A stretch of 48,853 bases of DNA, from positions 1-48,853 of the forward strand of contig CAJUDA010000026.1 in assembly GCA_910584875.1 (NCBI GenBank), written 5' to 3'. The number at the start of each line of letters is the position of its first letter. Positions within the stretch are counted from its first letter, which is position 1. The notes below the pieces were generated by a model, which saw nothing but the letters and a program-made list of their open reading frames with translations, made no database searches and was not told the DNA's origin. The position numbers were made by a program, and so were the translations under genes. This stretch comes from an uncultured Eubacterium sp. Its GTDB lineage: Bacteria; Bacillota; Clostridia; Lachnospirales; Lachnospiraceae. Below, in pieces: positions 1 to 9,083 of this stretch.

Positions 1-2
1 AG

Positions 3-74
3 ACAGAGGGGACGACGCCGGAGGAGTGTGCCGAAAAAGTCTGGCAGGAGATCATCAGCAGGGTAGGGAAGTAA
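3..74 (+). CDS. C-terminal end of an unidentified protein (5' truncated)
   Basis: An open frame enters from the window edge and stops at TAA 72-74. It gives about 23 residues with the core EECAEKVWQEIISRVGK, an amphipathic helical tail. It is too short to assign to a family. It ends 58 bases before rfbB with no terminator hairpin visible in between, so it may be cotranscribed with the rhamnose genes. Confidence 0.5.
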   Translation, partial: TEGTTPEECAEKVWQEIISRVGK

Positions 75-132
75 TCGTATTCTGGAGTCAGGCTGACAAC
101 TTTGTATTAAAATAGAAGAAGGGAGAAATACT

Positions 133-1158
133 ATGAAAAAGACAATTATAGTGACAGGAGGCGCCGGATTTATCGGCAGTAACTTTATTTTTCATATGCT
201 TGATGCTTATCCGCAGTACAGGATCATTTGTCTGGACTGCCTGACCTATGCCGGCAATCTGTCTACATTGAAACCAGTCATGGACAACGTCAATTTTCGT
301 TTTGTAAAAGAGAGTATTACGGACAGGGATGCTGTATACCGTCTTTTTGAAGAGGAGAAGCCGGATATCGTAGTAAATTTTGCTGCGGAGAGCCATGTCG
401 ACCGATCTATCGAAAACCCGCAGGTTTTTCTGGATACGAATATTACGGGAACATCCATATTGATGGATGCCTGCCGCAAATATGGGATTGAACGCTATCA
501 TCAGGTATCTACGGATGAAGTGTATGGAGATCTCCCACTGGACCGGCCCGATCTGTTTTTTACAGAGGATACGCCGATCCATACATCGAGCCCGTATTCA
601 TCGAGTAAAGCAGCAGCGGATCTTCTGGTACTTGCTTATTACAGGACTTACGGACTTCCCGTCACGATCAGCCGCTGTTCCAATAATTATGGTCCTTATC
701 ATTTTCCGGAAAAGCTGATTCCGCTTATGATCGCCAATGCATTGAATGATAAGCCGCTTCCCGTTTATGGCAAGGGAGAAAATGTCCGTGACTGGCTGTA
801 TGTGGAGGATCACTGTAAGGCGATCGACCTGATCATCCATAAAGGCAGGGTGGGAGAGGTATATAATGTCGGCGGACACAATGAAATGAAAAATATTGAT
901 ATCGTGAAGATCATATGTAAGGCGCTGGATAAACCAGAGAGTCTGATCACTTATGTCACAGACCGTAAGGGACATGATATGAGATATGCCATTGACCCGA
1001 CAAAGATTCACAATGAACTGGGATGGCTGCCGGAAACCAAGTTTGAAGACGGCATACAGAAGACGATCCGCTGGTACCTGGATCATAAGGAATGGTGGGA
1101 GACTATCATATCCGGGGAATATCAGAATTATTATGAACAGATGTATGGGAACCGGTGA
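133..1158 (+). CDS. rfbB: dTDP-glucose 4,6-dehydratase
   Basis: This cytoplasmic enzyme converts dTDP-glucose to dTDP-4-keto-6-deoxyglucose, the second step of dTDP-L-rhamnose synthesis for cell-wall polysaccharide. The 341-residue extended SDR protein has the NAD-binding GGAGFIG at residues 9-15, the catalytic TDE triplet at about 127-129 (STDEVYGD) and YSSSK at 155-159, where Tyr and Lys are the SDR catalytic pair. Length is normal for RmlB. AAGAAGGGAG lies just upstream of the ATG. It is followed at short spacing by rfbD and rfbC. rfbA (the thymidylyltransferase) is not in the window. Family assignment is firm. Confidence 0.96.
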   Translation: MKKTIIVTGGAGFIGSNFIFHMLDAYPQYRIICLDCLTYAGNLSTLKPVMDNVNFRFVKESITDRDAVYRLFEEEKPDIVVNFAAESHVDRSIENPQVFLDTNITGTSILMDACRKYGIERYHQVSTDEVYGDLPLDRPDLFFTEDTPIHTSSPYSSSKAAADLLVLAYYRTYGLPVTISRCSNNYGPYHFPEKLIPLMIANALNDKPLPVYGKGENVRDWLYVEDHCKAIDLIIHKGRVGEVYNVGGHNEMKNIDIVKIICKALDKPESLITYVTDRKGHDMRYAIDPTKIHNELGWLPETKFEDGIQKTIRWYLDHKEWWETIISGEYQNYYEQMYGNR

Positions 1159-1189
1159 TGGAAGAATATAGAAGCAAAGGAGACAGGGT

Positions 1190-2131
1190 ATGAGAGTACT
1201 GGTAACAGGAGTGGGAGGACAGCTTGGGCATGACGTCATGAATGAACTGGCAGGACGAGGCCATGAGGGTATCGGTTCCGACCTGGCAGAGGCATACTCA
1301 GGGATACAGGATGATACAGCTGTGACAACGATGCCTTATCATGCCATGGATATCACAAATACTATGCAAGTAGAAAAGCTTTTTTCAGAGATTTGTCCGG
1401 ATGCCGTGATCCATTGTGCCGCATGGACAGCGGTGGATGCTGCAGAGGATGAGGATAACCAGGATAAGGTGACACGGATCAATGAAACGGGAACAGAGGC
1501 GATCGCCCATGCCTGCAAAAAAGTGGGGTGTAAATTGCTCTATCTCTCGACCGATTATGTCTTTGACGGGGAGGGGGATACCCCTTGGAAACCGGACTGT
1601 AAAGATTATGCACCGCTCAATGTGTATGGAAGGACAAAACTGGGAGGGGAGCTTGCCGTGGCAGAACAGCTTTCCCGGTACTTCATAGTCCGGATTGCCT
1701 GGGTGTTTGGCGTAAATGGAAATAATTTTATTAAGACAATGCTTAAAATAGGGAAAGATCATGATCGGCTTACAGTTGTAGACGACCAGATCGGAACCCC
1801 CACCTATACGTTTGATCTGGCGAGGCTGCTTGTTGATATGATCGAAACAGAAAAATACGGATATTATCATGCCACCAATGGAGGCGGATATATCAGCTGG
1901 TATGAGTTTGCCGTGGAGATTTTCCGGCAGGCGGCGGCGATGGGATACAAGGAATATGACAGGGAACATCTGAGTGTAGAGCCGGTAACGACAGCGGAAT
2001 ATGGTTTATCAAAAGCGAGGCGTCCTTTTAATTCAAGGCTGGACTGCAGTAAACTGGAAGATAATGGTTTTGAACCATTGCCAGAGTGGAAGGATGCCCT
2101 GCAGAGATATTTACAGATTATAGAAATGTAA
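1190..2131 (+). CDS. rfbD: dTDP-4-dehydrorhamnose reductase
   Basis: This enzyme catalyses the last step of dTDP-L-rhamnose synthesis, NAD(P)H reduction of dTDP-4-keto-rhamnose. The 313-residue protein has the Rossmann motif GVGGQLG at residues 7-13, the STDYVFDG motif near 120-127 and YGRTK at 146-150 (catalytic Tyr and Lys). The N-terminal third has a slightly long insert around residues 30-50 compared with typical RmlD. A GGAGACAGG ribosome site precedes the ATG. It sits 31 bases after rfbB and 15 bases before rfbC, so the three are one operon. The order B-D-C is a common variant of rfbBDAC. Confidence 0.95.
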   Translation: MRVLVTGVGGQLGHDVMNELAGRGHEGIGSDLAEAYSGIQDDTAVTTMPYHAMDITNTMQVEKLFSEICPDAVIHCAAWTAVDAAEDEDNQDKVTRINETGTEAIAHACKKVGCKLLYLSTDYVFDGEGDTPWKPDCKDYAPLNVYGRTKLGGELAVAEQLSRYFIVRIAWVFGVNGNNFIKTMLKIGKDHDRLTVVDDQIGTPTYTFDLARLLVDMIETEKYGYYHATNGGGYISWYEFAVEIFRQAAAMGYKEYDREHLSVEPVTTAEYGLSKARRPFNSRLDCSKLEDNGFEPLPEWKDALQRYLQIIEM

Positions 2132-2146
2132 GGACGGAGGAACAGT

Positions 2147-2752
2147 ATGGGACAGATAAAGGTAGAAAAAAATGCAGGCGGCATTGAAGGATTGTGTGTG
2201 ATCGAACCGGCAGTACATGGTGACAGCCGGGGCTATTTTATGGAGACTTATAATCAGAACGACATGAAGGAAGCGGGGCTGGATCTGGTGTTTGTGCAGG
2301 ATAACCAGTCCAGTTCTTCCCGGGGAGTTTTGCGCGGACTTCATTTTCAGAAGGAACACCCACAGGGGAAGCTTGTGCGTGTCATCCGGGGACGGGTTTA
2401 TGATGTCGTAGTGGATCTGAGGAAGGGTTCGGATACTTATGGAAAATGGCATGGAGTAGAGTTGTCTGAGGAGAACAAAAAACAGTTTTACGTTCCCAAA
2501 GGCTTTGCCCACGGTTATCTGGTTTTAAGTGACTGGGCAGAATTCTGTTATAAATGTACGGATTTTTATCATCCAGGGGACGAAGGCGGTCTGGTCTGGA
2601 ACGATCCGGATATCGGGATCCAGTGGCCGGAAGTGAAGGGAGAATATCCTGGCGACGGTTCGGCAGATGCCTATCAGATGGTGGATGGTGCTCCCCTGGT
2701 GATAAATGAGCGTGACCAGAACTGGCGTGGGATAAAGGAGTATGGTTTATGA
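2147..2752 (+). CDS. rfbC: dTDP-4-dehydrorhamnose 3,5-epimerase
   Basis: RmlC double-epimerises dTDP-4-keto-6-deoxyglucose to the L-rhamno configuration that RfbD reduces. The 201-residue cupin has the family signature GDSRGYFMETYNQ (25-37), QDNQSSS.RGVLRGLHFQ (51-68, catalytic His66) and the Tyr-rich CYKCTDFYHPGDEGG segment (134-148). Length is slightly above the usual 180-190. The ATG follows AAGGACGGAGG. Its stop overlaps the start of the next gene by 4 bases (ATGA), implying translational coupling to the secreted peptidase. Confidence 0.95.
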   Translation: MGQIKVEKNAGGIEGLCVIEPAVHGDSRGYFMETYNQNDMKEAGLDLVFVQDNQSSSSRGVLRGLHFQKEHPQGKLVRVIRGRVYDVVVDLRKGSDTYGKWHGVELSEENKKQFYVPKGFAHGYLVLSDWAEFCYKCTDFYHPGDEGGLVWNDPDIGIQWPEVKGEYPGDGSADAYQMVDGAPLVINERDQNWRGIKEYGL

Positions 2753-3444
2753 AAGGCAGAATAGGAATCCGGGCGGTATTCGTCTGGATCTGTATGTTGA
2801 TTTTCTTTGCCGGAGGAGTCGGTTCGCAGAGAACCGTTCAGGCAAAGACTTATAAAAAGGGATTTACATATCAGAAAATATCATCAGAAATGAAATCACA
2901 GATGACAGGTAAATCTTATCCAAAGACTGGTGCAGGGCTTTCTTTTTCGGAGCTTCGTGAAGTGTCGGTGCGATATTATAATTTTAAGGGAAAGGTAAAG
3001 TCAGGGACACTGATCGTAAATAGGAAAATAGCGTTAAAGACGGCAAAGATTTTCTATCAGTTGTACCGGATCCGGTATCCGATACAGCGGATCCAGCCGG
3101 TGGATGTCTATGATGCCGATGACAGGCGGTCTATGGAGGCAAACAATACATCCGCATTTAACTATCGGAGGGTAGAGGGCAGCAGGAAGCTGTCCATGCA
3201 CGGCAGAGGGTTGGCGATTGATCTCAATCCGCGTATCAATCCCTGTATCAGAAATGGCAGGGTAGATCCGCCGAATGGCAAAGCCTACAGCAAACGCAGT
3301 GTAAAAAAGTGCAAAGGAAAATATAAAAAATACATGATACATCGCAATGACAGAGTATATAAGATTTTTAAGAAGTATGGATTTAAATGGGGAGGGGACT
3401 GGAAATCCCTGAAGGATTACCAGCATTTTGAATATGCCGGGTGA
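2749..3444 (+). CDS. secreted M15-family peptidase (D-Ala-D-Ala carboxypeptidase/L,D-type)
   Basis: A 231-residue protein with an N-terminal signal or anchor helix (residues 8-25) and a C-terminal M15 domain. Zinc ligands typical of VanY/M15_4 are visible: SMHGRGLAIDLNP gives His151 and Asp158, and HFEYAG near the end gives His226 with Glu228. The FNYRRV segment before the first His is also characteristic. Such enzymes trim peptidoglycan stem peptides outside the membrane. The start overlaps rfbC by 4 bases, linking wall-sugar supply with wall remodelling. A strong terminator follows directly. The exact bond cleaved cannot be read from the sequence. Confidence 0.85.
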   Translation: MKGRIGIRAVFVWICMLIFFAGGVGSQRTVQAKTYKKGFTYQKISSEMKSQMTGKSYPKTGAGLSFSELREVSVRYYNFKGKVKSGTLIVNRKIALKTAKIFYQLYRIRYPIQRIQPVDVYDADDRRSMEANNTSAFNYRRVEGSRKLSMHGRGLAIDLNPRINPCIRNGRVDPPNGKAYSKRSVKKCKGKYKKYMIHRNDRVYKIFKKYGFKWGGDWKSLKDYQHFEYAG

Positions 3445-3458
3445 TTCTCCGGCAGGGC

Positions 3459-3503
3459 AACACCGGGAAAGATGTCAGTAATCTTTTTCCCGGTGTTCTT
3501 TTT
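3459..3503. terminator. Bidirectional intrinsic terminator
   Basis: A perfect 12-bp stem (AACACCGGGAAA at 3459-3470, TTTCCCGGTGTT at 3486-3497) is followed by CTTTTTT. It closes the rhamnose/peptidase operon. It lies between converging genes and can also serve the reverse-strand gene that ends at 3534. Confidence 0.85.
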
Positions 3504-3533
3504 TGGCAAATCATATGATCGCAGTCAGAAGTT

Positions 3534-4766
3534 TTATACAAGCTCAGCGATCCGGCTTACGCCGACATAGATCTGGGATATTTTGTACCAGGTCCGGAAT
3601 CCCACGATGCCATCCTGAGTCAGGTTGAAAATTTTCTGGAATGTTTTTACCGCTTCCTCGGTCCGGGGACCGAAGATCCCGTCTTCTGCAATTTTAGGAA
3701 TGAGTGGGTAAGCGCCGGCGATGACGTTCAGCTGACGCTGCATCTGCAGCACTTTTTCACCGGAGGAACCAACCCGTAACGGCGTTCCGGGATAGGAGGA
3801 GGGCACGCCGGATATTTCTTCTGTTTCATTGATGTAAATGGAATCTCCATAATAATTTCTCAGGATTTCAATCGCTGAGTACCCCTGGTCGCCCAGTGAT
3901 TTGGAGCCCCACTGGCTCATCCAGTTGGGACAGGATACATTTTTGCCGTCACAATACTGGGTGAGGATCGGCTGTTGTACATTGGGGCGGGACAGAAAGT
4001 TACTGAAGATTTCATCGACTACGGCAGAAATGCTCTCAAAAATGTTGCGGTTCGGGATCCATTTGTGGTCGTAGGCGGTAGAGGTGGTTATGGTGAATTC
4101 ATAGCCTTTGTTCCGGTACCACTCCGTATATACCCTGTTCAGCGTAAATGACTGTATCGCAAGTACGTTTGCCTGGATCGTGGCTTCCGGCCAGGTCGAA
4201 TAGATTTCGCTGCTCGCTACATTTTTGATGTAATCCCGGTATCTTACATAATAATTTTTTGCTCCGGAATCCGACGGCGGTCCGTCGTGGACGACTACAT
4301 ATTCTGGTATCACCACTCGGGAGAGGACGATCTCGCCTGTCTCATCTACAGTTTTGATCTCACTTTCTGCAATTTTAGGCGGATAGTCCCCCCACAGTGT
4401 GTGATCGGGTATCACGAAGAGCTCAGCACTGTCTGGTTCTGCCGTGTCGGCAGGGATCAGATCGATATTCTGGATCGCTGTCTCGCCCGAAAAAAGTTCC
4501 GCACCACTGATCTCTGTTGTCTCAAATCCCGGTGCACTGACATAGATGGTATATTCGGAGTAAGGCTTATTTGCACTGGGATCCATGGAGTATTCAAGAG
4601 GCGGTGTCTCCAGTTCAATATCATTGAGTTGTCCCTGAGCATCAGTTCTTGCTTCCTCTATGATCCGGTCTGGTGCACTTTCTGTTGTGATCCGTACGGT
4701 AGCTCCCTCGATGGGGCGGCTTGTGTTATCTGATATAACGTTGACGTTCAGTTTTCCATATTCCAT
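3534..4766 (-). CDS. peptidoglycan-binding protein with SpoIID-like domain
   Basis: A 410-residue protein. The N-terminal part (about 1-110) resembles a carboxypeptidase-regulatory/Ig-like beta domain (KLNVNVISDNTSRPIEGATV...). The middle (about 160-315) resembles the SpoIID/LytB fold (ANVLAIQSFTLNRVYTEWY, AYDHKWIP, TQYCDGKNVSCPNWMSQWGS). The C-terminal ~65 residues form a PG_binding_1 domain (LRVGSSGEKVLQMQRQLN ... DGIFGPRTEEAVKTFQ). No signal peptide is seen. I chose the ATG at 4766 because GAGG lies at good spacing upstream of it; the in-frame ATG at 4784 lacks such a site. Role is probably in spore or cell wall; the substrate is unknown. Confidence 0.8.
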   Translation of the reverse strand: MEYGKLNVNVISDNTSRPIEGATVRITTESAPDRIIEEARTDAQGQLNDIELETPPLEYSMDPSANKPYSEYTIYVSAPGFETTEISGAELFSGETAIQNIDLIPADTAEPDSAELFVIPDHTLWGDYPPKIAESEIKTVDETGEIVLSRVVIPEYVVVHDGPPSDSGAKNYYVRYRDYIKNVASSEIYSTWPEATIQANVLAIQSFTLNRVYTEWYRNKGYEFTITTSTAYDHKWIPNRNIFESISAVVDEIFSNFLSRPNVQQPILTQYCDGKNVSCPNWMSQWGSKSLGDQGYSAIEILRNYYGDSIYINETEEISGVPSSYPGTPLRVGSSGEKVLQMQRQLNVIAGAYPLIPKIAEDGIFGPRTEEAVKTFQKIFNLTQDGIVGFRTWYKISQIYVGVSRIAELV

Positions 4767-4831
4767 GATAACCTCGAAAAGCATAGATTACTATAGTATA
4801 TGAACAATCTGTGAAAACGGTGAATTCATAC

Positions 4832-4859
4832 TTGACATTTTATGCCAGAGGAATATAAT
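4832..4859 (+). promoter_or_regulatory. Sigma-A promoter of the marR-ABC operon
   Basis: Perfect -35 TTGACA (4832-4837), 16-base spacer and perfect -10 TATAAT (4854-4859), about 50 bases upstream of the marR start. Such a near-consensus promoter usually needs a repressor, consistent with the operator-like palindrome just downstream. Confidence 0.8.
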
Positions 4860-4870
4860 TAACCTGCTAA

Positions 4871-4884
4871 TAGTTTACAAGCTA
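4871..4884. promoter_or_regulatory. Probable MarR operator
   Basis: TAGTTTACAAGCTA is an imperfect inverted repeat (10 of 14 positions symmetric) placed 11 bases after the -10 box, over the expected transcript start. MarR-type repressors commonly bind AT-rich palindromes of this sort in their own promoter. Autoregulation is inferred from position. Confidence 0.5.
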
Positions 4885-4911
4885 ATTATTCAGGAAAGAA
4901 GGTGCTGCCAT

Positions 4912-5415
4912 GTGAATGAGAGGGAGGCTGGAGATATTTGTGAGCCGCGGGAGCTGACCCGCCGGATGATCCTGACCAATCAGATGCATAAGAGGGTGCT
5001 GGAAAAAAATCTGGAGGGAACCGGGATACACCGGGGACAGCATCGTCTGCTAATGACTCTGGCATGTGATCAGTTCCAGTCACAGGTGGAATTGGCGCGA
5101 AAACTGGAAGTAACGCCCGCTACGATAGCGGTGTCATTGAAATCACTGGAGAAGACAGGACTGATCGACAGACGGACGAGACAGGAAGACAACAGGGTAA
5201 ATTTTGTAGAGCTGACAGAGAGGGGACGGCAGATCGTTGAGATGAGCAGAGATTTTTTTGATATGCTGGACCGGCAGATGTATCAGGGCTTTACCGAAGA
5301 TGACAGGATACAATTTAGTCGTTATCTGAAACGAATTTACCAGAATATGCAGGAGATGGCAGAAAAACAGAAAAAGACAGGAGGTAAGACATGGGAAAAT
5401 ATAAGAAATATATAA
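4912..5415 (+). CDS. MarR-family transcriptional regulator
   Basis: A 167-residue winged-helix protein. The DNA-recognition region is QVELARKLEVTPATIAVSLKSLEKTGLIDRRTRQEDNRVNFVELTERG, with the typical MarR wing (DxRxxxxxLTxxG). It starts at GTG 4912 with AGAAGG nine bases upstream; an overlapping ATG at 4910 leads directly to a stop. It overlaps the next ABC gene by 25 bases, so regulator and exporter are cotranscribed. By analogy with many Firmicute MarR-ABC operons it likely represses its own operon until a drug-like ligand binds. The ligand is unknown. Confidence 0.9.
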   Translation: MNEREAGDICEPRELTRRMILTNQMHKRVLEKNLEGTGIHRGQHRLLMTLACDQFQSQVELARKLEVTPATIAVSLKSLEKTGLIDRRTRQEDNRVNFVELTERGRQIVEMSRDFFDMLDRQMYQGFTEDDRIQFSRYLKRIYQNMQEMAEKQKKTGGKTWENIRNI

Positions 5416-7145
5416 AACCATATTTAACGGCGTTTATCCTGGGCCCGGTATTTATGATCGTGGAGGTTCTCGGTGAGGTGATACTGCCCAAACTGATGTC
5501 GGTCATTATTAATATAGGATGCGGGGCGGCGCCGGGAGTGGAGGCGAGAGGGAAAGGCTTCATTATCCTGATCGGCGGAGTGATGATCCTGACTGCATTT
5601 ATTATGATGCTGGGCGGGGTACTGGGAGCTTATTTTTCAATTAAGGCAGCTGTGAATTTTGCGGCAGATCTGCGCTGTGATGTGTTCGGGAAAGTACAAC
5701 GGTTTTCATTTGCCAACATAGAGAAATTCTCTACCGGTTCCCTTGTGACCCGTCTGACAAACGACATTACCAATGTGCAGAATGTAGTGGCAATGGCGCT
5801 CCGCATGCTTCTTCGTGCACCGGGGATGCTGATCGGCGGCATGATCATGGCGTTTGTCATGAATGCCAGGCTGGCATTGATTTTTTGTGTAGTGATACCA
5901 TTTTTGATTTTGGCAATTGTTATTATAATGAAGAGCGCATTTCCACGCTTTGATATGATGCAGAAAAAGATTGACGCCCTCAATTCCAGAATACAGGAAA
6001 ATATTACGAACCAGAGAGTCGTAAAATCCTTTGTACGGGACGATTTTGAAAAACAGACGTTTGATGAGGCAAGCAATGACCTGAAAGATAAGACACTCCG
6101 CGCCATGAAAGTGGTGATCGCCACAATGCCGGTTATGACACTGGCGATGAACGTAACGATTATGGCTGTCGTATGGTTTGGCGGTAAGCAGATCCTTGTG
6201 GGGGATATGCCGGTGGGAGATCTGACGGCATTTACAACATATGTGACCCAGATCCTGATGTCGCTGATGATGGTGTCTATGATCTTCATCCAGGGATCCC
6301 GTGCTGTTGCTTCTTCACGTCGTATTACCGCTGTGCTGGATACTGAGGTGGATCTCAATGATGATGAGGCCGGACAGAAGGATAAAACGGTCACCAGTGG
6401 TAAAATTGAGTTCCGTCATGTGGGATTTCGTTATTATAAGAAACATAAAAATAATGTGCTGCAGGATATCACGTTTACGGCAAATCCGGGAGAAGTCATC
6501 GGCATCATCGGTTCTACCGGCTCTGGGAAGAGCTCACTGGTTCAGCTGATCCCCAGGCTGTATGACTGTGATGAGGGCGAGATACTGGTAGATGGAGTAA
6601 ATGTAAAAGATTATTCCCTGGAGCACCTGCGAAATGGCGTAGCAATGGTACTGCAGAAAAATACACTGTTTTCCGGGACGATCATGGAAAACCTCCGCTG
6701 GGGGGATGAAGATGCGACGGATGAGGAGGTTTATGCCATGGCGGATGCGGCGCAGGCAGACCTGTTTGTGAAAGATTTTACCAATGGTTATGATACAGAG
6801 CTGGGTCAGGGCGGCGTCAACGTATCTGGCGGGCAGAAACAGAGGCTGTGTATCGCCAGGGCGCTGCTTAAAAAACCTAAGATACTGATACTGGATGACA
6901 GTACCAGTGCTGTTGACACAGCGACAGAGGCGAAAATCCGTCAGAGCTTTCGTACATCACTAAAGGATACGACGAAGCTGGTCATAGCCCAGCGCATTTC
7001 ATCCGTTGAGGACGCAGACCGTATCCTTGTAATGGAAGAGGGGCGGATCGTGGGACAGGGAACCCATGACGAGCTGATCCGGAGCTGCGAAGCGTATCAG
7101 GAGATCTATTATTCCCAGAAAGACAGAGAGGAGGCGGCAGGATGA
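5391..7145 (+). CDS. ABC exporter, permease-ATPase fusion, degenerate-site half
   Basis: A 584-residue half-transporter with six membrane helices in the first ~310 residues and a nucleotide-binding domain after that. It has Walker A GSTGSGKSS and signature NVSGGQKQR. Walker B is ILILDDSTS with Asp in place of the catalytic Glu, and the switch motif is VIAQRISS with Gln in place of His. These two changes mark the catalytically impaired partner of heterodimeric exporters of the TM287/288-BmrCD type. The next gene has the complementary pattern. Likely a multidrug or lipid exporter at the plasma membrane, controlled by the upstream MarR protein. Confidence 0.93.
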   Translation: MGKYKKYIKPYLTAFILGPVFMIVEVLGEVILPKLMSVIINIGCGAAPGVEARGKGFIILIGGVMILTAFIMMLGGVLGAYFSIKAAVNFAADLRCDVFGKVQRFSFANIEKFSTGSLVTRLTNDITNVQNVVAMALRMLLRAPGMLIGGMIMAFVMNARLALIFCVVIPFLILAIVIIMKSAFPRFDMMQKKIDALNSRIQENITNQRVVKSFVRDDFEKQTFDEASNDLKDKTLRAMKVVIATMPVMTLAMNVTIMAVVWFGGKQILVGDMPVGDLTAFTTYVTQILMSLMMVSMIFIQGSRAVASSRRITAVLDTEVDLNDDEAGQKDKTVTSGKIEFRHVGFRYYKKHKNNVLQDITFTANPGEVIGIIGSTGSGKSSLVQLIPRLYDCDEGEILVDGVNVKDYSLEHLRNGVAMVLQKNTLFSGTIMENLRWGDEDATDEEVYAMADAAQADLFVKDFTNGYDTELGQGGVNVSGGQKQRLCIARALLKKPKILILDDSTSAVDTATEAKIRQSFRTSLKDTTKLVIAQRISSVEDADRILVMEEGRIVGQGTHDELIRSCEAYQEIYYSQKDREEAAG

Positions 7146-9001
7146 GCAGGAGACCAGGAGGACCAGGCGGACCAGGGGGGCCGGGAGGACCACGGAGAAT
7201 GCAGCATGGCAAACCAAAGAATGCAGGGGCCGTTGTCCGGAGATTGTTTTCTTATATGAGACAGGATAGCGGGCATATCACAGCTGCCATGTTATGTGTT
7301 ATCATCAGCAGTGCGACGACACTGGCGGGTTCCTACCTGTTGAAACCGATCATAAACAGGCTGACAGAATCAGCAAAGGGTATCGCTGTCGCCGCTGTGG
7401 GAGACCGTGCCGGACTGGTTGTTGCAGCAACGACACAGCTGATGTATGGTGTCCTTGTGATGCTTGCCGTATATGGCGCCGGTATTGTTTCCAGCTATGT
7501 GCAGCAAAGGATCATGATCGGGGTATCGCAGAGGGCACTGATCCGTGTAAGGAAGGATCTCTTTGACCATCTTCAGGATATGCCGGTACGCTATTTTGAT
7601 ACCAATAGTGTAGGTGATATCATGAGTCGTTTCACGAATGATATTGATGCGATCGGGGAATTGCTGAACAGCACACTGACCCAGCTTCTGGCAGGGATCA
7701 TCAGTGTTGTCGGTACAATGGCGATCATGCTGCTGGAAAACGTGTGGCTTGCCCTTCTTACGATCGTTATGGTGCCGGTGATGATCAAGGCGGGGGGAAG
7801 CATCGCAGGAAAAAGTTCCAAGTATTACCGGGAACAGCAGAATGCACTGGGAGCGGTAAATGGTTATATCGAAGAGACGGTGACAGGACAAAAGGTAGTG
7901 AAGGTTTTCTGTCATGAGGAAAAGGCGGTAGAAGAGTTTACCCGTCTGAATAATGATCTGCGGGACAAACAGGTCCGGGCACAGTTCTTTGGGGGGATTA
8001 TGGGACCTGTCATGGGTAATATCGGTCAGGTCTGCTACGGGCTGACTGCTACGATCGGTGCGCTTTTTGTACTGGGTGGATCCCTGAGTGTAGGTGGTCT
8101 GACTATTTTTGTCAACTATTCCCGTCAGTTCAGCCGTCCGATCAATGAACTGGCGATGCAGGTCAATACGATTTTTTCTGCCCTTGCCGGAGCAGAGAGA
8201 GTGTTTACCGTGATGGATATGGACACGGAAGAAGAGGATGCGGCGGATGCCATTGAGATGCGGGATATCAGAGGGGAAGTTATTATGGATCATGTGACGT
8301 TTGGTTATGACCCGGACAAAACGATTCTGAAAGATATCAGTCTCTTTGCCCATGCCGGGCAGAAAGTGGCATTTGTCGGTTCTACCGGAGCCGGTAAGAC
8401 TACCATAACGAATCTTTTGAACCGTTTTTATGATATCGAGGAGGGTGCGATCACGATCGACGGCATTGATCTCAAACAATATAAGCGGGACAGCCTGCGG
8501 GGCAGTATCGCCATGGTCCTGCAGGATACGCATCTGTTTAGTGGGACCGTCCGGGAAAATATCCGCTATGGCCGCCCGGATGCCACAGATGAGGAAGTAG
8601 AGCAGGCGGCGAAGACAGCAAGTGCCCATTCTTTTATTATGAGGCTGGAGGATGGTTATGATACGATGCTGGAAGGAGATGGGACCAATCTGAGCCAGGG
8701 ACAGCGGCAGCTGCTGAATATTGCCAGGGCGGCGATCTCTGTCGCACCGATCCTTGTATTGGACGAGGCGACCAGTTCCGTCGATACCCGTACAGAAATG
8801 CATATCGATCATGGTATGGAGCGCCTGATGAAAAATCGTACTACATTTGTCATTGCCCACCGCCTGTCTACGGTCCGGAATGCGGACTGCATTATGGTGC
8901 TGGAGCAGGGAGAGATCATCGAGCGGGGGACACATGAAGAGCTGCTGGAAAAGAGAGGACGATATTATCAGTTGTATACGGGGGCTGTAGAACTCGCTTA
9001 G
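7142..9001 (+). CDS. ABC exporter, permease-ATPase fusion, catalytic half
   Basis: A 619-residue partner of the preceding half-transporter; start and stop overlap by 4 bases (ATGA). It has Walker A GSTGAGKTT, a full Walker B VLVLDEATSS and switch VIAHRLST, while the signature is degenerate (LSQGQ instead of LSGGQ). This is what is expected when its signature faces the inactive site of the partner. The N-terminus is a striking Gly-Pro-rich tail (repeats of GGP, residues 5-17) ahead of the first helix. An AGGAGG-like site inside the upstream gene serves the start. Confidence 0.93.
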   Translation: MSRRPGGPGGPGGPGGPRRMQHGKPKNAGAVVRRLFSYMRQDSGHITAAMLCVIISSATTLAGSYLLKPIINRLTESAKGIAVAAVGDRAGLVVAATTQLMYGVLVMLAVYGAGIVSSYVQQRIMIGVSQRALIRVRKDLFDHLQDMPVRYFDTNSVGDIMSRFTNDIDAIGELLNSTLTQLLAGIISVVGTMAIMLLENVWLALLTIVMVPVMIKAGGSIAGKSSKYYREQQNALGAVNGYIEETVTGQKVVKVFCHEEKAVEEFTRLNNDLRDKQVRAQFFGGIMGPVMGNIGQVCYGLTATIGALFVLGGSLSVGGLTIFVNYSRQFSRPINELAMQVNTIFSALAGAERVFTVMDMDTEEEDAADAIEMRDIRGEVIMDHVTFGYDPDKTILKDISLFAHAGQKVAFVGSTGAGKTTITNLLNRFYDIEEGAITIDGIDLKQYKRDSLRGSIAMVLQDTHLFSGTVRENIRYGRPDATDEEVEQAAKTASAHSFIMRLEDGYDTMLEGDGTNLSQGQRQLLNIARAAISVAPILVLDEATSSVDTRTEMHIDHGMERLMKNRTTFVIAHRLSTVRNADCIMVLEQGEIIERGTHEELLEKRGRYYQLYTGAVELA

Positions 9002-9017
9002 AAATTTTGTTAAGGAC

Positions 9018-9046
9018 TGGACAAAATTGTTCTTATGGTGTAGAAT
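9018..9046 (+). promoter_or_regulatory. Sigma-A promoter for Big-domain protein
   Basis: TGGACA (9018-9023), 17 bases, TAGAAT (9041-9046), 38 bases before the ATG at 9084. Confidence 0.6.
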
Positions 9047-9083
9047 CATAATAACAGGCTTTAACGGAAGGAGTGCGATTAAA

